From: Oscillospiraceae bacterium
Lineage (GTDB): Bacteria; Bacillota; Clostridia; Oscillospirales; Ruminococcaceae
DNA length: 64,000 bases
NCBI GenBank assembly: GCA_017435565.1
Contig: JAFSEU010000024.1
Span: 1 to 64,000 of the forward strand
Direction: 5' to 3'
Shown here piece after piece: positions 53,051 to 63,749 of this stretch. Position 1 is the first letter of the stretch. The number at the start of each line of letters is the position of its first letter. The notes beneath the pieces are model-generated. The model was not told the DNA's origin. It was given only the letters and a program-made list of their open reading frames with translations, and did no database searches. A program made the position numbers and the translations under genes.

Positions 53051-53395
53051 ATGGAAGCTAAGGCATACTTGAGAAGCGCCAGAATCTCTCCGAGAAAGGT
53101 GCAGATCGTATTGGACCTTATCAGAAACAAGCCCTGTGATGTGGCTCTCGCAACATTGAGAAACACACCTAAGGCTGCTTGCGAATGCTTGGAAAAGCTC
53201 TTGAAATCCGCTATGGCAAATGCTGTTAATAACCACGATATGGATAAAGACAGCCTTTATGTTGCAGAATGCTTCGTTTGCCCCGGACCTATCATGAAGA
53301 GAATTCAGCCCAGAGCACACGGCAGAGCTTTCCGTATAAACAAGAGAACATCTCATATCACAATAATTCTGAGAGAAAAGGAAATCTTGGACTAA
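53051..53395 (+). CDS. rplV: 50S ribosomal protein L22
   Basis: The 114-aa protein ([38 protein letters not shown] with the tunnel hairpin) is L22, part of the exit-tunnel constriction. ATG 53051 is used after GGAGGAA; a TTG directly before it is in frame. Confidence 0.97.
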   Translation: MEAKAYLRSARISPRKVQIVLDLIRNKPCDVALATLRNTPKAACECLEKLLKSAMANAVNNHDMDKDSLYVAECFVCPGPIMKRIQPRAHGRAFRINKRTSHITIILREKEILD

Positions 53396-53414
53396 GCCGA
53401 GAAGGAGGTAAATT

Positions 53415-54230
53415 ATGGGTCAAAAAGTTAATCCGCACGGACTTCGTGTTGGTGTAATTAAGGATTGGGATTCCCGCTGGTTTGCAAATAAATCCGACTT
53501 CGGCGATTGCTTGGTTGAGGATTACAAAGTAAGAGAGTACACAAAGAAGAGACTCTATGCAGCCGGTGTTGCAAAGATTGAAATCGAAAGAATCCAGAGC
53601 AGAGATCAGATGAGAGTCAGAATCAACATCCACTGCGCTCGTCCCGGTGTTGTAATCGGCAGAGGCGGTGCTGAGATTGAAAAGCTCAGAACAGATCTCG
53701 AAAAGATGACCGGTAAGTCGGTCGCTATAAACATTGTTGAGGTAAAGCAGCCCGACCTTTGCGCACAGCTTGTTGCTGAAAAGATCGCACTTGACCTCGA
53801 AAACAGAATTTCCTTCAGACGTGCTATGAAGCAGTCTATCGGACGTGCAATGCGTCTGGGTGCTAAGGGAATCAAGGTAAGAGTAGGCGGCCGTCTGGCT
53901 GGTGCTGAAATTGCAAGAAGCGAAACATATCACGAGGGTACAATCCCGCTGCAGACAATCCGTGCAGATATTGACTACGGTTTTGCTGAAGCACACACAA
54001 CCTATGGACGTCTTGGCGTTAAGGTTTGGATCTACAAGGGAGAAATTCTCAAGGGCGAAGCTATGAAGAGAGCTGAATCCGATGACAGAAACTCCAAGCG
54101 CAGAGACAACCGCGGCGGCAGAGACAACAGAAATCGTGATAACAGAAACCGCAGAAACGACAACAGAGCTCCCCGCAATGCAGGAAACAGAGCTCCGAGA
54201 GAAGCAAAGAAAGAAGGAGGTAATGCGTAA
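53415..54230 (+). CDS. rpsC: 30S ribosomal protein S3 with extended Arg/Asn-rich tail
   Basis: The S3 body (residues 1-~218) has [19 protein letters not shown], the KH domain ([17 protein letters not shown]) and [13 protein letters not shown]. It then continues with a ~50-residue repetitive tail ([24 protein letters not shown]) not present in short S3 proteins of ~218 aa. The body lines the mRNA entry channel. The tail is basic and disordered. The stop overlaps rplP (TAATG). Confidence 0.97.
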   Translation: MGQKVNPHGLRVGVIKDWDSRWFANKSDFGDCLVEDYKVREYTKKRLYAAGVAKIEIERIQSRDQMRVRINIHCARPGVVIGRGGAEIEKLRTDLEKMTGKSVAINIVEVKQPDLCAQLVAEKIALDLENRISFRRAMKQSIGRAMRLGAKGIKVRVGGRLAGAEIARSETYHEGTIPLQTIRADIDYGFAEAHTTYGRLGVKVWIYKGEILKGEAMKRAESDDRNSKRRDNRGGRDNRNRDNRNRRNDNRAPRNAGNRAPREAKKEGGNA

Positions 54231-54652
54231 TGCTGCTTCCAAAGAGAGTTAAATACCGCAGAGTCCACAGAGGACGTCTTAAGGGTAAAGCACTCAGAGG
54301 CAATACGGTAACATACGGTAAATTCGGTCTTCAGGCTCTTGAGCCTTCATGGATCACATCCAACCAGATCGAAGCTGCCCGTATTGCAATGACAAGATAT
54401 ATCAAGCGTGGCGGTCAGGTTTGGATCAAGATTTTCCCCGACAAGCCCGTTACAGAAAAGCCTGCTGAAACTCGAATGGGTTCCGGTAAGGGTTCTCCCG
54501 AATATTGGGTAGCTGTAGTTAAGCCCGGCAGAGTAATGTTCGAAATCGATGGTGTTTCGGAAGAAGTTGCCAGAGAAGCTATGCGTCTCGCTTCACACAA
54601 GCTCCCCGTAAAATGCAAATTCATAGTTAAAGAAGAAGGAGGAGCGCAGTAA
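54230..54652 (+). CDS. rplP: 50S ribosomal protein L16
   Basis: The 140-aa protein ([56 protein letters not shown]) is L16, which touches A-site tRNA. It overlaps both neighbours by one base. Confidence 0.98.
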   Translation: MLLPKRVKYRRVHRGRLKGKALRGNTVTYGKFGLQALEPSWITSNQIEAARIAMTRYIKRGGQVWIKIFPDKPVTEKPAETRMGSGKGSPEYWVAVVKPGRVMFEIDGVSEEVAREAMRLASHKLPVKCKFIVKEEGGAQ

Positions 54653-54855
54653 TGAAAAAAGTCGATTACAATAAGATGACTCAGGCAGAGCTTACAGAAA
54701 AGCTCGATGATTTCAAAAAAGAGCTCTTTGCACTCCGCTTTCAGCACGCAATCAATCAGCTCGATAATACCGCGCGTTTAAAGGCTGTCAAGAAGGACAT
54801 CGCAAGAGTCAAGACAGCGCTCAGAGCTCTGGAACTTCAGAGCGCAGAGCAGTAA
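54652..54855 (+). CDS. rpmC: 50S ribosomal protein L29
   Basis: The 67-aa helical-hairpin protein ([37 protein letters not shown]) is L29 at the tunnel exit. Its ATG shares bases with the rplP stop. Confidence 0.96.
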   Translation: MKKVDYNKMTQAELTEKLDDFKKELFALRFQHAINQLDNTARLKAVKKDIARVKTALRALELQSAEQ

Positions 54856-54867
54856 TGAAGGGAGGAT

Positions 54868-55128
54868 ATGACTGTGGAAAGAAATTTCAGAAAAACCAGA
54901 GTCGGTAAGGTTGTCAGCGATAAGATGGATAAGACAATTGTTGTTGCCATCGTAGACAACGTTAAGCATCCGCTCTACAAGAAGATCGTTAAGCGCACAG
55001 TTAAGTTCAAGGCACACGATGAAAACAACGAGTGCAGAACAGGCGATCGCGTGGAAATTATGGAAACTCGCCCTCTTTCCAAGGATAAGAGATGGAGAGT
55101 CGTTCGCATAATCGAAAAGGCGAAATAA
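54868..55128 (+). CDS. rpsQ: 30S ribosomal protein S17
   Basis: The 86-aa OB-fold protein ([40 protein letters not shown]) is S17. GGGAGG precedes ATG 54868; GTG 54874 is a possible alternative. Confidence 0.97.
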   Translation: MTVERNFRKTRVGKVVSDKMDKTIVVAIVDNVKHPLYKKIVKRTVKFKAHDENNECRTGDRVEIMETRPLSKDKRWRVVRIIEKAK

Positions 55129-55173
55129 TTAAATCACAATATTGATTAAATCTTTGGAAGGAGGATTTTTGCT

Positions 55174-55542
55174 GTGATACAAATGCAAACCTATCTCAAG
55201 GTCGCTGACAACACGGGAGCCAAGGAGCTTATGTGTATCAGAGTTCTCGGCGGTACTCGCAGAAGATATGCAAATATCGGCGATGTAGTTGTTGCCTCTG
55301 TTAAAAAAGCTGCACCCGGCGGCGTTGTTAAAAAGGGCGATGTTGTTAAAGCAGTAATTGTTCGTTCGGTAAGCGGTCTCAGAAGAGATGACGGAACATA
55401 TATCCGTTTTGATGAGAATGCAGCCGTAATCATAAAGGAAGATAAAAACCCCAGAGGTACACGTATTTTTGGACCTGTGGCAAGAGAGCTTCGTGACAAG
55501 GAATATCTCAAGATATTGAGCCTTGCACCCGAAGTACTTTAA
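55174..55542 (+). CDS. rplN: 50S ribosomal protein L14
   Basis: The 122-aa protein ([52 protein letters not shown]) is L14. The start is GTG 55174 after GGAGGA. Confidence 0.98.
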   Translation: MIQMQTYLKVADNTGAKELMCIRVLGGTRRRYANIGDVVVASVKKAAPGGVVKKGDVVKAVIVRSVSGLRRDDGTYIRFDENAAVIIKEDKNPRGTRIFGPVARELRDKEYLKILSLAPEVL

Positions 55543-55560
55543 TAGGAGGTGTCGTTACAC

Positions 55561-55923
55561 ATGAGCAATAAGGTACACGTTAAAACAGGCGACACCGTTG
55601 TATTGCTGACCGGTAAGTACGATTATAAGTACGCTAAGGGCGGCGCAAGAAAGACCGGTAAGGTTCTTGAAGTAAGCCCCAAGGAAGGCAAGGTTATCGT
55701 CGAAGGATTTAACTATATTACAAAGCACGTTAAACCCAGAACCGCCGGTCAGGAAGGCGGACTTGTAAAGGCTGAATCTCCGATTTATGCCTGCAAGGTA
55801 CAGCTCGTTTGCCCCAAGTGCAACAAGCCTACAAGAGTAGGTCACGTTTTTGAGGGCGAGGGCAAGGAAAGAAGAAAGCTCCGTGTTTGCAAGAACAAGG
55901 ATTGCGGCGAAACATTTGAATAA
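55561..55923 (+). CDS. rplX: 50S ribosomal protein L24
   Basis: The 120-aa protein has an N-terminal KOW motif ([20 protein letters not shown]) and a zinc-like tail with CPKC and CKNKDCG. ATG 55561 follows AGGAGGTG; an upstream frame start at 55549 would remove that site. Confidence 0.96.
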   Translation: MSNKVHVKTGDTVVLLTGKYDYKYAKGGARKTGKVLEVSPKEGKVIVEGFNYITKHVKPRTAGQEGGLVKAESPIYACKVQLVCPKCNKPTRVGHVFEGEGKERRKLRVCKNKDCGETFE

Positions 55924-55938
55924 GGAGAGGCTTAAATT

Positions 55939-56478
55939 ATGGCAAGATTAAGAGATTACTATAACGAAACAGTCGCTCCTGCAATGATGAAGAAATTCAA
56001 TTACAAGAGCGTAATGCAGATTCCTAAGCTTGACAAGGTCGTAATCAACGTTGGTGCCGGCGAAGCTAAGGAAAACTCAAAGGTTATCGATGCAATCATC
56101 ACAGACCTTACAGCAATCACAGGTCAGAAGCCCGTAGTCTGCAAGGCTAAGAAGTCCGTTGCAAACTTCAAGCTTCGTGAAGGTATGCCTATCGGTGTTA
56201 AGGTAACCTTGAGAAACGAAAATATGTATGAGTTTGTTGACAAGCTGTTCAACGTTGCGTTCCCCCGTGTTCGTGACTTCCGCGGAATTAACCCCAACTC
56301 CTTCGATGGACGTGGCAACTACTCCACAGGTATTAAGGAACAGCTCATCTTCCCCGAAATCGATTATGATAAAATCGACAAGGTAAGAGGTATGGACATC
56401 AACTTTATTACAACAGCCACCACTGATGAAGAAGCAAAAGAGCTGCTGACACTTCTCGGCGCTCCCTTTGCAAAGTGA
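55939..56478 (+). CDS. rplE: 50S ribosomal protein L5
   Basis: The 179-aa protein ([56 protein letters not shown]) is L5, which binds 5S rRNA and P-site tRNA. Confidence 0.98.
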   Translation: MARLRDYYNETVAPAMMKKFNYKSVMQIPKLDKVVINVGAGEAKENSKVIDAIITDLTAITGQKPVVCKAKKSVANFKLREGMPIGVKVTLRNENMYEFVDKLFNVAFPRVRDFRGINPNSFDGRGNYSTGIKEQLIFPEIDYDKIDKVRGMDINFITTATTDEEAKELLTLLGAPFAK

Positions 56479-56495
56479 TTTGGAGGAAATCTTAA

Positions 56496-56681
56496 ATGGC
56501 TAAAACAGCAATGAAATTAAAGCAGCAGCGCACACCTAAGTACTCAACCCGTGCTTACAACCGCTGCAAAATCTGCGGAAGACCTCACGCATATCTCAGA
56601 AAGTTCGGCATTTGCCGTATCTGCTTCAGAGAGCTTGCACACGACGGTCAGATTCCCGGAGTTAAGAAGGCAAGCTGGTAA
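56496..56681 (+). CDS. rpsN: 30S ribosomal protein S14, zinc type
   Basis: The 61-aa short form has [20 protein letters not shown], the four-cysteine zinc site of type Z S14. A hairpin CTTCTGCA / TGCAGAAG (56696-56714) lies in the gap before rpsH. Confidence 0.98.
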   Translation: MAKTAMKLKQQRTPKYSTRAYNRCKICGRPHAYLRKFGICRICFRELAHDGQIPGVKKASW

Positions 56682-56745
56682 AAACTACACAGCAGCTTCT
56701 GCATTTTGCAGAAGTGATAAAATATGACGAGGAGGTCATTTTGGT

Positions 56746-57144
56746 ATGCAAATTACAGATACAATAGCTGATATCTTGACCAGAATCCGCAATGCGAGTT
56801 CTGCAAAGCACGCCACGGTTGACGTTCCCGCCTCCAATGTTAAGAAGGCTATCACACAGATTCTTGTTGACGAAGGATATGTAAAAGGCTTTCAGGTAAT
56901 TGAGGACGGAAAGCAGGGTATTATCAGAATTACTCTGAAATACGGCGAAAACAGAACACCTGTTATCACCGGCCTGCGCAGAGTGTCAAAGCCCGGTTTG
57001 CGTATATATTCAAGCTGCGAGGATATGCCCCAGGTAAGAAAGGGTCTTGGCATCGCTCTGGTTTCCACATCTAAGGGAATTATGACAGACAAGAAGGCTA
57101 AGGAACTTCACGTTGGCGGCGAAATTCTTGCATTCATTTGGTAA
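56746..57144 (+). CDS. rpsH: 30S ribosomal protein S8
   Basis: The 132-aa protein ([58 protein letters not shown]) is S8, which binds helix 21 of 16S rRNA and is the spc-operon autoregulator in E. coli. The gap of 64 bp before it has a hairpin. Confidence 0.98.
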   Translation: MQITDTIADILTRIRNASSAKHATVDVPASNVKKAITQILVDEGYVKGFQVIEDGKQGIIRITLKYGENRTPVITGLRRVSKPGLRIYSSCEDMPQVRKGLGIALVSTSKGIMTDKKAKELHVGGEILAFIW

Positions 57145-57158
57145 GGAGGAAACACATA

Positions 57159-57704
57159 ATGTCCAGAATAGGTAAATTACCCGTTAGTGTTCCTGCCGGA
57201 ATTGATGTAACCGTTGAGAACAACCTTGTTACAGTAAAGGGCTCAAAGGGTACTCTTTCAAGACAGTTTGATACTGCTCTCGGCATTGAATACGATAACG
57301 GCGTAATCACAGTTACAAGACCCTCCGATGACAAGCGTATGCGTTCTCTCCACGGTCTTACAAGAGCTTTGATTGCAAATATGGTTTATGGTATTTCAAC
57401 AGGCTATTCTAAGACTCTTGAAATCGAAGGCGTCGGCTACCGTGCTGCAAAGCAGGGTAAGGATCTCGTAATGAACCTTGGTTTTTCTCACCAGGTTATC
57501 ATTTCTGAGATTGACGGAATTACAATTGATGTACCCAACCCCAACAAGATTGTGGTAAACGGTATTGATAAGCAGGTTGTCGGCCAGTTCGCTGCTGAAA
57601 TCCGTTCAAAGCGTGCTCCTGAGCCTTACAAGGGCAAGGGTATCCGCTATGAAGGCGAACGTATCATCCGCAAGGAAGGTAAAGCCGGTAAGGGTAAAAA
57701 GTAA
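57159..57704 (+). CDS. rplF: 50S ribosomal protein L6
   Basis: The 181-aa protein ([40 protein letters not shown] type repeat; [14 protein letters not shown]) is L6. ATG 57159 follows AAGGAGG; the upstream frame to 57138 overlaps rpsH. Confidence 0.98.
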   Translation: MSRIGKLPVSVPAGIDVTVENNLVTVKGSKGTLSRQFDTALGIEYDNGVITVTRPSDDKRMRSLHGLTRALIANMVYGISTGYSKTLEIEGVGYRAAKQGKDLVMNLGFSHQVIISEIDGITIDVPNPNKIVVNGIDKQVVGQFAAEIRSKRAPEPYKGKGIRYEGERIIRKEGKAGKGKK

Positions 57705-57722
57705 TAGGAGGAGTGAGCTACA

Positions 57723-58082
57723 ATGGTTAAAACATATGACAGCAACAAGGCAAGGCTCAAAAGACACAAGAGAGTTCGTGCCAAGATTTCGGGAACACCC
57801 GAATGCCCTCGTCTTAATGTATTTCGCTCCGCAAAGCATATTTATGCGCAAATCATTGATGACGTGAACGGCGTTACACTTTGCAGTGCTTCCAGCATGG
57901 CAAAGGGCTTTGAAGGAAGCGGTTCCAACAAGGAAGGCGCTCGTAAGGTAGGTCAGCTTATCGCTGAGGCTGCAAAAGCCAAGGGAATATCCGAAGTAGT
58001 TTTTGACCGCGGCGGATACATCTATCACGGACGTGTTCAGGAACTCGCAGAGGGTGCCCGCGAAGGCGGACTCCAGTTCTAA
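57723..58082 (+). CDS. rplR: 50S ribosomal protein L18
   Basis: The 119-aa protein ([29 protein letters not shown] [37 protein letters not shown]) is L18, a 5S rRNA binder. Confidence 0.98.
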   Translation: MVKTYDSNKARLKRHKRVRAKISGTPECPRLNVFRSAKHIYAQIIDDVNGVTLCSASSMAKGFEGSGSNKEGARKVGQLIAEAAKAKGISEVVFDRGGYIYHGRVQELAEGAREGGLQF

Positions 58083-58104
58083 TAAAAATAAGGAGGATAC
58101 AATT

Positions 58105-58620
58105 TTGGCTAATATAGATGCTTCAGCTCTGGAGCTTTCCGAAAAGGTTGTAGCAATCAACCGCGTATCCAAAACTGTAAAGGGCGGACGTATTCTCAAG
58201 TTCTCCGCGCTTGTAGTTGTTGGCGACGGCAACGGAATCGTAGGCTTCGGACTCGGAAAATCCGGTGAAGTACCCGATGCTATCCGCAAGGGTATTGAGG
58301 ATGCCAAGAAAAATCTTGTCAAAGTTCAGCTCAGAGGAACAACGATCCCCCACGATATCATCGGCAAATACGGCGCAGGTGAGGTTCTTATGAAGCCCGC
58401 TGCTCCCGGTACAGGTGTTATCGCAGGCGGTCCTGTTCGTGCGGTTGTTGAAATGGCAGGAATTAAGGACATCAGAACAAAATCTCTCCGTTCGAACAAT
58501 GCCTGCAATGTTGTAAGAGCAACAATTCAGGGCTTGAGTTCTTGCGTATCTGCAAAGGAAGTTGCAGAGAAGAGAGGCAAGACTGTAAAGGAAATTTTGG
58601 GAGGTAAGGCAAATGGCTAA
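58105..58620 (+). CDS. rpsE: 30S ribosomal protein S5
   Basis: The 171-aa protein ([59 protein letters not shown]) is S5, involved in accuracy. The start is TTG 58105, eight bases after AAGGAGG; no ATG or GTG fits. Confidence 0.96.
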   Translation: MANIDASALELSEKVVAINRVSKTVKGGRILKFSALVVVGDGNGIVGFGLGKSGEVPDAIRKGIEDAKKNLVKVQLRGTTIPHDIIGKYGAGEVLMKPAAPGTGVIAGGPVRAVVEMAGIKDIRTKSLRSNNACNVVRATIQGLSSCVSAKEVAEKRGKTVKEILGGKANG

Positions 58621-58789
58621 GCAGATTACTCTCAAGAAGAGCCTTATCGGAAGAAAGGCTAACCAGATTTCAACAGCACAGTCACTCGGTCTTCACAAAA
58701 TCGGCGATGTAACAGTTCAGCCCGATAATGCACAGACCGAAGGAAAAATCAAAGTAATTTCTCACCTCGTGGAGGTTACAGAAGTATAA
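58613..58789 (+). CDS. rpmD: 50S ribosomal protein L30
   Basis: The 58-aa protein ([37 protein letters not shown]; ending HLVEVTEV) is L30. It overlaps the rpsE end by eight bases, with GGGAGGTAAGG as ribosome site inside rpsE. Confidence 0.96.
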   Translation: MAKQITLKKSLIGRKANQISTAQSLGLHKIGDVTVQPDNAQTEGKIKVISHLVEVTEV

Positions 58790-58807
58790 GCAAGGAGGTG
58801 CTCACCA

Positions 58808-59245
58808 ATGAAATTGCATGAATTATCCCCCGTTCAGCCCAAGCCCGAGCGCAAGCGTGTCGGCAGAGGTCACGGTTCAGGTAACGGCAAGACTGCCGGT
58901 AAAGGTCACAAGGGTCAGAATGCACGTTCCGGCGGCGGTGTTCGTATCGGATTTGAAGGCGGACAGATGCCCTTGGCAAGACGTATTCCTAAGAGGGGAT
59001 TCAACAATATCTTCGCAAAGACATATGCAATAGTTAATGTTGCAGATCTTAACAAATTTGAATCAGGCGCGCAGGTTGATGCAGAAGCATTGCTTCAGGC
59101 CGGCCTTATCAAGAAGGCTTGCGACGGCGTGAAGGTTCTCGGAAACGGCGAACTCGAAAAGAGCCTTACAGTAAAGGCTGCTGCATTTTCTGCCAGCGCA
59201 AAGGAAAAAATCGAGAAAGCAGGCGGGAAGGCTGAGGTGATGTAA
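58808..59245 (+). CDS. rplO: 50S ribosomal protein L15
   Basis: The 145-aa protein ([58 protein letters not shown]) is L15. Confidence 0.98.
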   Translation: MKLHELSPVQPKPERKRVGRGHGSGNGKTAGKGHKGQNARSGGGVRIGFEGGQMPLARRIPKRGFNNIFAKTYAIVNVADLNKFESGAQVDAEALLQAGLIKKACDGVKVLGNGELEKSLTVKAAAFSASAKEKIEKAGGKAEVM

Positions 59246-59246
59246 A

Positions 59247-60611
59247 GTGTTTCAGGTAATGAAGAACGCTTGGAAGGTTAAGGAAATCCGTCAGAAGATT
59301 CTCTATACGGTTCTTATCCTCATTATCTTTAGGCTCGGCTGTGCTATTATGGCACCTTTCGTCGATACAGCCGCACTTTCAACCTGGGTTGCCGAAAACA
59401 GTGAAGGAAACATTATTTCCTACATGAATATGCTGTCCGGCGGCGCACTTTCAAGGGCTACAATTTTCAGCCTTTCGATTTCACCTTATATCAACGCACA
59501 AATCATTATGCAGCTGCTCACATACGCTTTGCCTCCGCTTGAAAGGCTTTCAAAGGAAGGCGAAGAGGGAAGAAAGAAAATCAACTTCATTTCAACAGTT
59601 CTTGCCCTCGTAATTGCTGTGTTTACTTCATTTGCTTATTATCTGACAATGAAGAACACAATGAGAACTGCTGACGGCAAATCCGTTCTTGAATATACAA
59701 ACGGCGGATTTGAAGAAATTTTCTCGATGATTTGTATTATGTTCATTTTCGTTGCAGGCGCTTCGCTTATAATCTGGCTTGGCGGCCTTATTGATGAAAA
59801 GGGCATAGGCAACGGTATCTCGATGATACTTCTTGCAGGTATTATTTCAAGATATCCAGTAACTATCTACAATCTTATCAAGCTGATGATCAGCGAAGAC
59901 ACAAGAGCAGATTATGTTTTTGCTGTTCCGCTTGTTTTCGTTCTCTACATCGCAATCATTGTTTTCATCGTCTTTATGAACAACGCAGAGCGTAGAATTC
60001 CGATTCAGTATGCTAAGCGTGTTATCGGCAGAAAACAATACGGCGGTCAGAACACTCATATTCCGATTAAGGTCTGCATGAGCGGCGTTTTGCCGATTAT
60101 CTTCGCAATGTCCTTTATGCAGCTTCCTTCCACAATTGAGCTGTTCGTCCCCAGATATGACTATCCCAACGGTTTCGGACAGAAGTTCTACAACGGTTTC
60201 CTTGACTTCTTCAACAGCCAGAGCATCGGTTATGCGATTCTTTACTTCCTGCTCATCATAGGCTTTAACTACTTCTATGTTTCGATGCAGTACAACCCGA
60301 CAGAAATCGCAAACAATCTTCGTCAGAACAACGGCGGCATACCCGGTATCCGTCCCGGAAAGCCCACATCCGATTTTATCCAGAGAGTACTCTCCAAGAT
60401 AACATTGTTCGGTGCTTTCTTCCTCGGAATTATCGCTGTATTCCCCATTCTGTTCTCAAAGCTTATGACAGATGCTTTCGGACTTGCACAGCTTTCGACA
60501 ATTTCGATGGGCGGTACATCAATCCTCATCGTAGTAAGCGTTGCGCTTGAAACCACAAGAACACTCGAATCACAGATGATGATGCGTCATCATAAGGGAT
60601 TCCTTGAATAA
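59247..60611 (+). CDS. secY: Protein translocase subunit SecY
   Basis: The 454-aa membrane channel has ten predicted membrane helices, the plug-side SISPYINAQIIMQLL, the cytoplasmic loop NNAERRIPIQYAKR and the C-terminal PGIRPGKPTSDFI region. It exports proteins with SecE, SecG and SecA. The start is GTG 59247, one base after rplO, using GAGGTGAT within rplO. Confidence 0.98.
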   Translation: MFQVMKNAWKVKEIRQKILYTVLILIIFRLGCAIMAPFVDTAALSTWVAENSEGNIISYMNMLSGGALSRATIFSLSISPYINAQIIMQLLTYALPPLERLSKEGEEGRKKINFISTVLALVIAVFTSFAYYLTMKNTMRTADGKSVLEYTNGGFEEIFSMICIMFIFVAGASLIIWLGGLIDEKGIGNGISMILLAGIISRYPVTIYNLIKLMISEDTRADYVFAVPLVFVLYIAIIVFIVFMNNAERRIPIQYAKRVIGRKQYGGQNTHIPIKVCMSGVLPIIFAMSFMQLPSTIELFVPRYDYPNGFGQKFYNGFLDFFNSQSIGYAILYFLLIIGFNYFYVSMQYNPTEIANNLRQNNGGIPGIRPGKPTSDFIQRVLSKITLFGAFFLGIIAVFPILFSKLMTDAFGLAQLSTISMGGTSILIVVSVALETTRTLESQMMMRHHKGFLE

Positions 60612-60639
60612 TCCGCTTTAAAACCGAAAGGAGAAGACT

Positions 60640-61272
60640 ATGAAGCTTATTCTTCTCGGCGCTCCCGGCGCCGGAAAAGGAACACAGGCTGAGGTTATCA
60701 GCGAAAAGCTCAACATTCCTCAGATTTCTACAGGAAATATGCTCCGTGAAGCTGTAAAAAACGGCACTGAGTACGGCCTTAAGGCAAAGGCTCAGATGGA
60801 AAGCGGCGCACTTGTTCCCGATGAAGTTGTAATCGGCATCTTGAAGGAAAGAATTGCCGAGGATGACTGCAAAAACGGTTTTATACTTGATGGCTTCCCC
60901 AGAACAGTTCCTCAGGCCGAAGCACTTGATGCTATGGGCGTTGAGATTGACAAGGTTGTTGAAATTTTCGTTCCCGACGAAAAGATTCAGCAGCGTCTTG
61001 GCGGAAGAAGAGTCTGCGAAGGCTGCGGCGCTTCGTATCATACCGAATTCAAACCTTCCAAGGTTGACGGTGTTTGCGATAAGTGCAGCGGAAAAACTGT
61101 TCTTCGTAAGGACGACGCTCCCGAAACAGTTCTTGAGAGACTCAAGGTATATCATACAACAACAGCACCTCTTAAAGAATATTACGACAGTAAGGGCAAG
61201 CTCGTAACTGTTGTAGGTCAGGAAGAGGTTGCAGATACATCAAGGCTTACACTTGAAGCCTTGACTAAGTAA
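60640..61272 (+). CDS. adk: Adenylate kinase
   Basis: The 210-aa enzyme converts ATP and AMP to two ADP. It has Walker A LGAPGAGKGTQA, DGFPRTVPQAEAL and a lid with a zinc site (CEGCGASYH ... CDKC), the long Gram-positive form. AAAGGAG precedes ATG. Confidence 0.98.
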   Translation: MKLILLGAPGAGKGTQAEVISEKLNIPQISTGNMLREAVKNGTEYGLKAKAQMESGALVPDEVVIGILKERIAEDDCKNGFILDGFPRTVPQAEALDAMGVEIDKVVEIFVPDEKIQQRLGGRRVCEGCGASYHTEFKPSKVDGVCDKCSGKTVLRKDDAPETVLERLKVYHTTTAPLKEYYDSKGKLVTVVGQEEVADTSRLTLEALTK

Positions 61273-61280
61273 TCAGCTTT

Positions 61281-62036
61281 ATGATTACTATTAAATCAGC
61301 TACCGATATTGCCAGAATGCGCGATGCCGGAAGGATTGCGGGAAATGCTCTCGCACTCGCCGGCAGAGAGCTGAAGGCAGGTATGACTACAAAGGAACTC
61401 GATACTATTATTTATGACTATATCGTAAAATGCGGTGCAAAGCCTTCATTTTTAGGCTACGGCGGTTTCCCCGCAAGCGCTTGTATTTCGGTGAACAATG
61501 AGGTAATCCACGGAATACCTTCATCAAAAACCGTCTTCAAAGAAGGCGATATTGTCAGTGTCGATGTGGGCGCTTTTTATAAAGGTTTTCACGGCGATAC
61601 CGCCGCAACCTTCGGCGTTGGGAAAATTTCCGATGAGGCTCAGAAACTATTGGATGTTACAAAGCATTCATTAGAGCTTGCGATCGGAGCGGCTGTTCCC
61701 GGTGCGCGAATCGGCGATATTTCGTCAACGGTTGAGGAATACTGCAGGTCTTTTGGCTACGGTGTAGTCAAGAAATACTGCGGACACGGTGTCGGAAGAA
61801 AACTGCATGAAGAACCCGAGGTTCCTAATTATGGCACAAAAGGTCACGGACAAAGACTATTGGCCGGAATGACCATCGCCGTTGAGCCAATGATTAACAT
61901 TAAGGGCGACGATGTAAGAGTACTAAAAGACGGTTGGACAGTTGTCACACGTTCAGGCTCGCTTTCAGCTCATTTTGAGCATTCCATTGCTATCGCAACA
62001 GGCGGAGCCATTGTGTTGACAGCTCCTGACATTTGA
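61281..62036 (+). CDS. map: Methionine aminopeptidase
   Basis: The 251-aa type I enzyme removes N-terminal Met. Metal ligands can be seen in SVDVGAFYKGFHGDTAATF (two Asp), YCGHGVGRKLHEEP (His), and the Glu of VEPMINI and late FEHSIA. It follows adk by eight bases. Confidence 0.98.
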   Translation: MITIKSATDIARMRDAGRIAGNALALAGRELKAGMTTKELDTIIYDYIVKCGAKPSFLGYGGFPASACISVNNEVIHGIPSSKTVFKEGDIVSVDVGAFYKGFHGDTAATFGVGKISDEAQKLLDVTKHSLELAIGAAVPGARIGDISSTVEEYCRSFGYGVVKKYCGHGVGRKLHEEPEVPNYGTKGHGQRLLAGMTIAVEPMINIKGDDVRVLKDGWTVVTRSGSLSAHFEHSIAIATGGAIVLTAPDI

Positions 62037-62077
62037 TTGTCGGCAAGCCTTGGAAAGGAGAATTTTCGCTGTAAGTT

Positions 62078-62335
62078 ATGTGCGGGAATTTGAAAATTGA
62101 AAAAGGCAGGGTTGTCAAGGCGCTTGCCGGACGCGACAGCGGCAGATTTTTTGTGATAGTTGATATTGGTGAAAAATTTGTTGAAATTGCGGACGGAAAA
62201 ACAAGAAAGCTTAAAGAACCTAAAACCAAAAGTCTAAAGCACCTGATGCTGACCAATACTGTAACAGATATTGATGGTATTACGGATAAAAAACTGCGAA
62301 AAGTACTTTCGGCATTCTATGATGCCGCATTATAA
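62078..62335 (+). CDS. KOW-domain RNA-binding protein (L14e-like)
   Basis: The 85-aa protein starts with a KOW motif ([20 protein letters not shown] then VIVDI) and has a basic middle ([19 protein letters not shown]). Such small KOW proteins sit between map and infA in many Clostridia and Bacilli. ATG 62078 is odd: AAAGGAG is 19 bases upstream, but an in-frame stop at 62072 rules out earlier starts. Probably ribosome-associated; role unknown. Confidence 0.88.
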   Translation: MCGNLKIEKGRVVKALAGRDSGRFFVIVDIGEKFVEIADGKTRKLKEPKTKSLKHLMLTNTVTDIDGITDKKLRKVLSAFYDAAL

Positions 62336-62355
62336 CCCTGAAGAGGAGGATTTCA

Positions 62356-62574
62356 ATGTCTAGAGAAGACGTAATTGAAGTTGAAGGCGTCGTTCTTGAA
62401 GCACTTCCGAATGCAACATTTCAGGTAGAGCTCCAGAACGGACACAAAATTCTTGCTCATGTATCGGGAAAGCTCAGAATGAACTACATTCGTATAGTTC
62501 CCGGCGACAAGGTCACGGTTGCGATGTCACCCTATGACCTTACAAAGGGCAGAATCACATGGAGAGCAAAGTAA
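62356..62574 (+). CDS. infA: Translation initiation factor IF-1
   Basis: The 72-aa OB-fold protein ([52 protein letters not shown]) is IF-1, which binds the ribosomal A site. GAGGAGG precedes ATG. Confidence 0.98.
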   Translation: MSREDVIEVEGVVLEALPNATFQVELQNGHKILAHVSGKLRMNYIRIVPGDKVTVAMSPYDLTKGRITWRAK

Positions 62575-62623
62575 ATTTTCTGTATTTCTTTGCAAAACAC
62601 ACCACATAACGAAGGGAGAATAA

Positions 62624-62740
<117 letters not shown>

Positions 62741-62951
62741 GAAAAATACCACAGCATAAATAAAAATTATGCTGCAAGAAGTTAAGCCGGCAATCGGTTT
62801 CCTGCTACGGCGTGTAAAAATCACGTCGCTGAAAGAGCAATCCGGCGGGAAAGCGTGGACGGTGACCGGCTGCCAGCTGTCTGCAAATTTTTTGCAGATT
62901 GGTTAAGATACACACAATCATTTATTAAAGTATATGGGGGTGCATTTTTTA
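62741..62951 (+). promoter_or_regulatory. Structured leader between rpmJ and rpsM
   Basis: The 211-nt gap holds CAGCATAA/TTATGCTG (62752-62774), a 7-bp CGGCGTG/CACGTCG hairpin with a TAAAAAT loop near 62813-62833, GCCGG/CCGGC pairing across it, and TCTGCAAA/TTTGCAGA near 62878-62900 before the ribosome site. No strong promoter. By position it corresponds to the alpha-operon leader bound by S4 in E. coli; here S4 is encoded two genes downstream. Confidence 0.5.
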
Positions 62952-63320
62952 ATGGCACGTATTGCTGGTGTTGACCTTCCCAAGAATAAGAGAATCGAAA
63001 TCGGTCTTACTTATATCTTCGGAATCGGTCGTTCAACCGCTGAAAAAATCCTCAGAGAAACCGGCGTAGATCCTGACATCAGAGTTAAGGATTTGTCCGA
63101 AGATGATACAAACAAGCTTCGTGAATACATTGACCACAATGTAACAGTAGAAGGCGATCTTCGCAGAGAGGTTGCTCTGAATATTAAGAGACTTGTAGAA
63201 ATTGGCTGCTACAGAGGCGTTCGTCACAGAAAGGGACTTCCCGTTAGAGGACAGAGAACCAAGACAAACGCAAGAACCCGTAAGGGCCCTGTTAAGACAA
63301 TTGCTAACAAGAAGAAGTAA
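62952..63320 (+). CDS. rpsM: 30S ribosomal protein S13
   Basis: The 122-aa protein ([54 protein letters not shown]) is S13 of the 30S head. ATG 62952 follows GGGGGTG. Confidence 0.98.
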   Translation: MARIAGVDLPKNKRIEIGLTYIFGIGRSTAEKILRETGVDPDIRVKDLSEDDTNKLREYIDHNVTVEGDLRREVALNIKRLVEIGCYRGVRHRKGLPVRGQRTKTNARTRKGPVKTIANKKK

Positions 63321-63332
63321 GGAGGGATATCA

Positions 63333-63731
63333 ATGGCACAGAAGAAAAAGGTTTCATCCGTCAGAAGAAGACGTGACCGTAAGAACATTGAAAGCGGTGC
63401 TGTTCATATCCAGTCCACTTTCAACAATACTATCGTAACAATCAGCGACCTTCAGGGAAATACAATTTCCTGGGCAAGCGCAGGCGAGCTCGGATTCAGA
63501 GGCTCCAGAAAGTCTACTCCGTTCGCTGCACAGACAGCTGCTGAAACTGCTGCAAAGGCTGCAATGGAACACGGCCTTAAGACAGTTGAGGTTTATGTTA
63601 AGGGACCCGGCTCCGGACGTGAGGCTGCAATCAGAGCACTTCAGACAGTAGGTCTTGAGGTTAGAATGATTAAGGACGTAACACCCATTCCTCACAATGG
63701 CTGCCGTCCTCCCAAAAGACGTCGTGTATAA
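63333..63731 (+). CDS. rpsK: 30S ribosomal protein S11
   Basis: The 132-aa protein ([39 protein letters not shown]; end [12 protein letters not shown]) is S11 of the 30S platform. Confidence 0.98.
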   Translation: MAQKKKVSSVRRRRDRKNIESGAVHIQSTFNNTIVTISDLQGNTISWASAGELGFRGSRKSTPFAAQTAAETAAKAAMEHGLKTVEVYVKGPGSGREAAIRALQTVGLEVRMIKDVTPIPHNGCRPPKRRRV

Positions 63732-63749
63732 TCAGGAGGGATATGAGTT

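Noticed and set aside
53358..54242. 294-codon minus-strand open frame
   Set aside because: Antisense to rpsC with low-complexity Val/Ser runs produced by the opposite strand.
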